Below the pieces are notes generated by a model. That model made no database searches. It worked only from the letters and a program-made list of their open reading frames with translations, and was not told the DNA's origin. From assembly GCA_034189035.1 (NCBI GenBank), contig JAXHVA010000092.1, forward strand, positions 1 through 16,927: a DNA stretch of 16,927 bases. Direction: 5' to 3'. This document shows, piece by piece, positions 13,096 to 16,927 of this stretch. How positions within the stretch are numbered: the stretch's first letter is position 1; every line of letters begins with the position of its first letter. The translations under genes were made by a program, and so were the position numbers. Source of the DNA: JAUXFK01 sp034189035 (GTDB lineage Bacteria > Desulfobacterota > UBA8473).

Positions 13096-14040
13096 ATGAC
13101 AAAAACTCAGGATAGTATTGTAACACGATATAAAAAGAATCCCATTCTCACAAAAGACGATGTTCCATACCCCGTAACCACGGTTCACAATGCTGGTGTT
13201 GTCAGGCACAATGGGCGCTACATTATGCTTTTCAGGTCTCATAGGCACAACGGACGCTCTATTATCGGCAGGGCAGACAGCAAGGACGGTTTTTCTTTTA
13301 CTGTCTGTTCCGAGCCCTTTCTCACTCCTGCAACAGACAGGATCTTTGCAGAATATGAGGCATTCGGGATCGAGGACCTACGAATCTGCCCCATAGAGGA
13401 CGAATACCTGCTAACCTACAGCGCATATTCCCGCCACGGCGTTCGGGTTGCCCTTGCGCGTACCCAAGATTTTGAAAAAGTCGATCGAATCGCCCTGATA
13501 ACCCAGGCTGACCTTCGCAACGTTGTTATCTTCCCTGTAAAATTCGGGGATCGGTACGTCCGGCTGGACCGACCCCACTCCGAAATTTTACCTTGGTCTA
13601 TATGGGTTTCCTATTCCCCAGACCTTGTTCACTGGGGAGATTCACGGGTGATTATGAAGCCAGTCTCCTACCATTGGGATGAAATGAAGATCGGGCCCGG
13701 CGCCCCACCCTTCAAGACCGATAAAGGCTGGCTGCATATTTACCATGGCGTATTCAATACTATGGCTGGAGCGGTGTATCGCCTTGGGGTAGCCTTGCAC
13801 GATCTTAATGACCCGGCAAGAATCATCGGGGTTTCTGATCAGTGGATTCTGCAGCCTGAGGATCCATGGGAGATAAGCGGCTACGTGCCCAATGTTGTCT
13901 TTACTTGCGGTGCTGTTCCTGAGGACGATGGTACGGTAAAAATATACTGGGGCGGCGCTGATACTGTCATGTGTGTGGGCACAGCGCTGATTGATGATTT
14001 GACACACCTATGCCTGTCTACTCCCAGGCCGCCTCTGTAG
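13096..14040 (+). CDS. GH130-family mannoside phosphorylase/hydrolase (short form)
   Basis: A 314-residue five-bladed beta-propeller enzyme of glycoside hydrolase family 130. Most characterised members cleave beta-mannosides with phosphate to give alpha-mannose-1-phosphate; a few are hydrolases. Seen: 'NPILTKDDVPYPVTTVHNAGVVRHNGRYIMLFRSHR' at the first blade, 'FGIEDLRIC' with the catalytic aspartate D94, 'KIGPGAPPFKTDKGWLHIYHGV' (phosphate-site region in phosphorylases), and 'GYVPNVVFTCGAV' near the end. There is no signal peptide, so it acts in the cytoplasm. It lies 95 bp after the GT-cupin gene and 40 bp before the second GH130, with no evident SD. Linkage specificity (beta-1,2 or beta-1,4) cannot be read here. 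Confidence 0.9.
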   Translation: MTKTQDSIVTRYKKNPILTKDDVPYPVTTVHNAGVVRHNGRYIMLFRSHRHNGRSIIGRADSKDGFSFTVCSEPFLTPATDRIFAEYEAFGIEDLRICPIEDEYLLTYSAYSRHGVRVALARTQDFEKVDRIALITQADLRNVVIFPVKFGDRYVRLDRPHSEILPWSIWVSYSPDLVHWGDSRVIMKPVSYHWDEMKIGPGAPPFKTDKGWLHIYHGVFNTMAGAVYRLGVALHDLNDPARIIGVSDQWILQPEDPWEISGYVPNVVFTCGAVPEDDGTVKIYWGGADTVMCVGTALIDDLTHLCLSTPRPPL

Positions 14041-14080
14041 TTTATAGTCAGATACACTATTTTATCAAGGACATAATGAT

Positions 14081-15559
14081 ATGCACATAAAAAAACAACC
14101 CAAACCAAAGGTGAGAAAGAGAAAGAAAAAAATCCTGAGGGACACTTCACGCGTTATAACTCGTCCGCATATCCCTCACGGCAAAGATCGCATACCTAGG
14201 ATCATTCAACGCATATTGGATTTGCCTGAACCGACAGCTGAAAACCTTCTTGCAAAAATAATGCTTGACTTTTCAAAACGTCACAAAGACATCAAACTCG
14301 TTTTTGAGGAGCACCTGTATATGGTAAAAGATAATCTCCCTTCGGATACTGTGCTCAACGAAACCAAAAGGGCGCTTATTGGAGCATATTTTACAAAGGA
14401 GTACTCCATTGAATCGGCTGCTCTTTTCAATCCTTCAATCGTGCCCCACCCTGATCAAAGCAATATGAGTAAATACAGCTTACGCTTTATCATGAGCCTG
14501 CGGGCAACCGGTGAAGGGCATGTTTCCTCTATGGTATTTCGTAGTGGCGTCCTTGACGAACACAATAGAGTTATCTTCGACCCAATCACCGATTATGTTG
14601 AAACACCGGATGTCCATCTCAATCCGCTATACAACAGCCATCAATTCCAGTTGAAACTGAAAGAAATGGACGCCTGCGATGAAATAACCGCTCATCTTTT
14701 CGACCAATTGTCTGAAGATTTCACCTATATTGAATTAAAGGAAAAAATTACAGCACTTCAGGCAAGGCCTCTTTTCTCTGAGGCACACCAAAACGAAACA
14801 TTCAAGGTCATATCCTGGGTCGTCAACTCCAATTATGAGATGGATTTCCATCCTGATCATCAAATATCGGAACGAGTTATCTTCCCTATTTCAGAAAACG
14901 AAAGCAACGGGATTGAAGACGCCCGGTTCGTTCAATTTGTCGACGATAACGGCGCGATGATCTATTATGCGACGTATACGGCTTATGACGGCTCTAAGAT
15001 TCTGCCACAGATGATAGAAACAAAGGATTTTATCAACTTTAAAGTCGTAACACTCAACGGAAAAGGAGCACAAAACAAGGGCATGGCCCTTTTCCCGCAC
15101 AAAATTGACGGTCGCTTCGTCATGCTTTCACGCCAGGACAGTGAAAATAATCATATCATGTATTCTGATAATATCTATTTCTGGCATGAGTCCGAAATCA
15201 TACAGAAGCCGACACAGCCCTGGGAATTCATTCAAGTCGGAAACTGCGGCTCCCCCTTGGAAACCGAAGAAGGCTGGATAGTCCTTACCCATGGCGTAGG
15301 TCCAATGCGAAAGTATTGCATCGGTGCCATGTTGCTTGATCTTAAAAACCCGGCAAAGGTCATTGCCTGTCTTGAAGAGCCTTTACTCGAGCCGCACGAG
15401 GGGGATCGTGATGGGTATGTTCCCAATGTTGTGTATACCTGCGGTGCTATTATCCATAACAAAGAGCTGCTTATTCCCTATGCCATGGCTGATATCACAT
15501 CCGGCATTGCGACCGTTGAAGTCAGAGAATTGATTAACTGCATGCGAACGGTAGGGTAA
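14081..15559 (+). CDS. GH130-family mannoside phosphorylase/hydrolase (long form)
   Basis: A 492-residue second GH130 protein of a different subfamily from its neighbour. Its propeller is preceded by a long N-terminal section (about 1-110) that opens with a very basic stretch 'KKQPKPKVRKRKKK'. Seen: 'ALFNPSIVPHPDQ' (114-125), 'SLRATGEGHVSSMVFRSG' (139-156), the catalytic aspartate D280 in 'NGIEDARFV', 'GNCGSPLETEEGWIVLTHGVG' and 'GYVPNVVYTCGAI'. A different subfamily suggests different chain length or linkage, so the pair could work in sequence on a longer mannoside and on its short product. AAGGA lies about nine bases before the ATG. No secretion signal; the basic head is unlike a Sec signal because no hydrophobic core follows. 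Confidence 0.88.
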   Translation: MHIKKQPKPKVRKRKKKILRDTSRVITRPHIPHGKDRIPRIIQRILDLPEPTAENLLAKIMLDFSKRHKDIKLVFEEHLYMVKDNLPSDTVLNETKRALIGAYFTKEYSIESAALFNPSIVPHPDQSNMSKYSLRFIMSLRATGEGHVSSMVFRSGVLDEHNRVIFDPITDYVETPDVHLNPLYNSHQFQLKLKEMDACDEITAHLFDQLSEDFTYIELKEKITALQARPLFSEAHQNETFKVISWVVNSNYEMDFHPDHQISERVIFPISENESNGIEDARFVQFVDDNGAMIYYATYTAYDGSKILPQMIETKDFINFKVVTLNGKGAQNKGMALFPHKIDGRFVMLSRQDSENNHIMYSDNIYFWHESEIIQKPTQPWEFIQVGNCGSPLETEEGWIVLTHGVGPMRKYCIGAMLLDLKNPAKVIACLEEPLLEPHEGDRDGYVPNVVYTCGAIIHNKELLIPYAMADITSGIATVEVRELINCMRTVG

Positions 15560-15613
15560 TAATGTGAAGGAACAGGGGATTATTTGCGACCAGAAACTAT
15601 AGGATGAACTCAG

Positions 15614-15657
15614 GCAAGTAAAAGCTGCGCCATGAAAGGAGCGCAGCTTTTACTTGC
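15614..15657. terminator. Perfect 17-bp hairpin, bidirectional terminator
   Basis: Arms GCAAGTAAAAGCTGCGC (15614-15630) and GCGCAGCTTTTACTTGC (15641-15657) are exact complements around a 10-base loop. The GC-rich inner stem flanked by AAAA/TTTT is typical of intrinsic terminators working in both directions. It closes the mannoside cassette. Confidence 0.8.
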
Positions 15658-15694
15658 GGGTTATCCCCAATGTTGTGTTTGTTGAGTGAATCGA

Positions 15695-16461
15695 ATGGAA
15701 ATATCACTATACCAGATAGATGCATTTGCATCTGAGTTATTTGAAGGCAATCCAGCAGCTGTTTGCCCACTTAATGAATGGTTGCCTGATCAAATAATGC
15801 AGTCTATAGCAGCGGAAAATAATTTATCTGAAACAGCCTTTTTCGTGCCAAAGAATACGAGTTTTCATATTCGATGGTTTACCCCAAAAAGCGAAATAGA
15901 TCTCTGCAGTCATGCGACCTTGGCATCAGCGTATGTATTGTTTAATATTCTTGGCTATAAAAAGGACAAGATAGAATTTGATTCCAGATCTGGAATATTG
16001 ACTGTCACCAGGGATACTGAGTGGTTAGTTATGGACTTTCCACTGCAACCTCCTGTTTCCTGTTATATCCCAGATGAAATTGTTGCTGCATTTGATAAGA
16101 TGCCTATTGAATGTTTGAAGGCAGAAGATTTCATTGTCGTTTTTGATCGTGAAGACGATATTGAATCGGCAACTCCGGATTTAGGGCAACTGCTAAAAAT
16201 CGATTTGCGTGGTGTCATTATTACAGCAAAGTCCACTCGTTATGATTTTGTTTCGAGATTTTTTGCACCCAAATACGGAATTCCTGAAGATCCAGTAACA
16301 GGTTCAGCATATACACAACTCGTGCCTTATTGGGCATCTAAGATTGATTCAAATCGGTTTCATGCGAGATAACTGTCTTCAAGGGCGGTGAATTGATCTG
16401 TGAGCTTGTTCGTGATCGGGTCTTTATATATGGTGTGAAATATTTGGAAGGTAAAATTAAT
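15695..16461 (+). pseudogene. PhzF-family isomerase/epimerase-like protein, frameshifted
   Basis: A member of the PhzF family (diaminopimelate-epimerase fold; the name-giving enzyme acts in phenazine synthesis, most relatives have unknown substrates). Seen: 'IDAFASELFEGNPAAVC', the catalytic glutamate in 'NNLSETAFF', 'LCSHATLASAYVL' (usually LCGHATLA, so G to S here), and 'PEDPVTGSAYTQLVPYW'. The first frame stops at 16370-16372 after 'FHAR'. The family's C-terminal end 'FKGGELICELVRDRVFIYGVKYLEGKIN' continues in the next frame from about 16372 to 16461, so one small indel near 16368-16380 broke the gene. After repair no stop separates it from the methyltransferase sequence that follows. A GTG at 15686 is an alternative start; the ATG at 15695 fits the family better. 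Confidence 0.75.
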
Positions 16462-16488
16462 ATGGTTTGGGTACATAAGGATGAATTT

Positions 16489-16820
16489 ATGACGATGACC
16501 CATATCTTGTCTTGGCAATATGACGAGTTTAAGCAAGTAGGCAAGGGTTACGGAAGCAAGGCTGAAGTAGATATCTACGATTCAAACCATAAAGATTTCC
16601 GTGATATGTTGGTAGAAAGCATCAATATTCTCGACTCTCTTGAAATCACGGGAAGCGATGTAGTGATAGATTTTGGCCTGGAACCGGGACTTTCTTTATC
16701 CAAGGAGCACGACGCTGTGCCAGAGTGTATGCCGTTGATGTTTCACAGGCTATGCTCGAGTGCGCACAATCCAAGGCCACTCAGGCCGGACTATCGAACG
16801 AGGCTTTTTCGAAGAAGTAA
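16489..16820 (+). pseudogene. Class I SAM-dependent methyltransferase, N-terminal part with frameshifts
   Basis: From the ATG at 16489 (AAGGA about seven bases ahead) the frame reads 'LSWQYDEFKQVGKGYGSKAEVDIYDSNHKDFRDMLVESINILDSLEI', then 'GSDVVIDFG', the glycine-rich SAM-binding motif I, although the expected 'GxGxG' is altered ('FGLEPG'). Between about 16702 and 16720 the family sequence shifts to another frame: 'ARVYAVDVSQAMLECAQSKATQAGLSN' (motif II and following helix), which ends at TAA 16818-16820. The next residues of the family (further strands, 'T..ALHHL') are not seen in order, although a third frame stays open from about 16799 to a TAA at 16886. At least one and perhaps two indels therefore make it a decaying gene. 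The substrate is unknown. Confidence 0.65.
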
Positions 16821-16927
16821 TTTGTGAATCGATTTTCATTATGACGGAGAGTACTCCCTCTAAAATCGATAATTCGAAAGAAAATTAAATGCTGTGTGTG
16901 TTCAATCAGGAGAAAAAAGGTGTATTA

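Noticed and set aside
15664..15680. CCCAATGTTGTGT shared with the end of the long GH130 gene (15420 region)
   Set aside because: A 13-base match without longer similarity; not enough to claim a duplicated gene end.

Overview
The window looks like a chromosomal segment of an uncultured member of the Desulfobacterota (old Deltaproteobacteria). This rests on the gene order xerD – DHH/CBS/tRNA-nucleotidyltransferase – trpS – scpA – scpB – rluB and on the style of the proteins. The exact lineage cannot be fixed by eye.

Layout: (1) Positions 1-2200 are an eroded defence region. It holds a cas10 fragment that stops exactly where a 37-bp CRISPR-type repeat begins (587-623), a vapBC toxin-antitoxin pair with both genes broken (950-1547), about 600 bp with no supported gene, and a second copy of the repeat (2162-2198) behind an AT-rich leader-like stretch. 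(2) Positions 2393-3021 carry an intact MazF-type toxin-antitoxin pair. It is followed by a 251-bp long imperfect palindrome (3028-3278) that looks like a non-autonomous mobile element with 7-bp flanking repeats. (3) Positions 3302-10891 are the well-kept core: an alpha/beta hydrolase, XerD, a tRNA 3'-end nucleotidyltransferase of the DHH-CBS-PolyA type, then (after a 315-bp leader with a strong sigma70-like promoter) trpS, scpA, scpB and rluB. (4) Position 10976 starts a 93-codon gene of unknown function. (5) Positions 11297-15559 form a glycoside cassette: a glycosyltransferase pseudogene with an internal deletion, an intact GT4 glycosyltransferase fused to a type II mannose-6-phosphate-isomerase cupin, and two different GH130-type mannoside phosphorylase/hydrolase genes. 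A perfect 17-bp hairpin, probably a terminator, ends it. (6) Positions 15686-16927 are a second eroding stretch: a PhzF-family gene and a class I methyltransferase, both frameshifted, running toward the window edge.

How the genes fit together: hydrolase/xerD/cca and trpS/scpA/scpB/rluB are two co-directional housekeeping groups (chromosome dimer resolution, tRNA maturation and charging, condensin subunits, 23S rRNA modification). The mannose cassette can be read as a make-and-recover loop. The glycosyltransferase builds a mannoside, GH130 enzymes split it with phosphate to release mannose-1-phosphate, and the isomerase cupin connects mannose phosphates to fructose-6-phosphate. All broken genes lie in accessory regions while the housekeeping frames are clean, so the frameshifts look like real decay rather than poor sequence.
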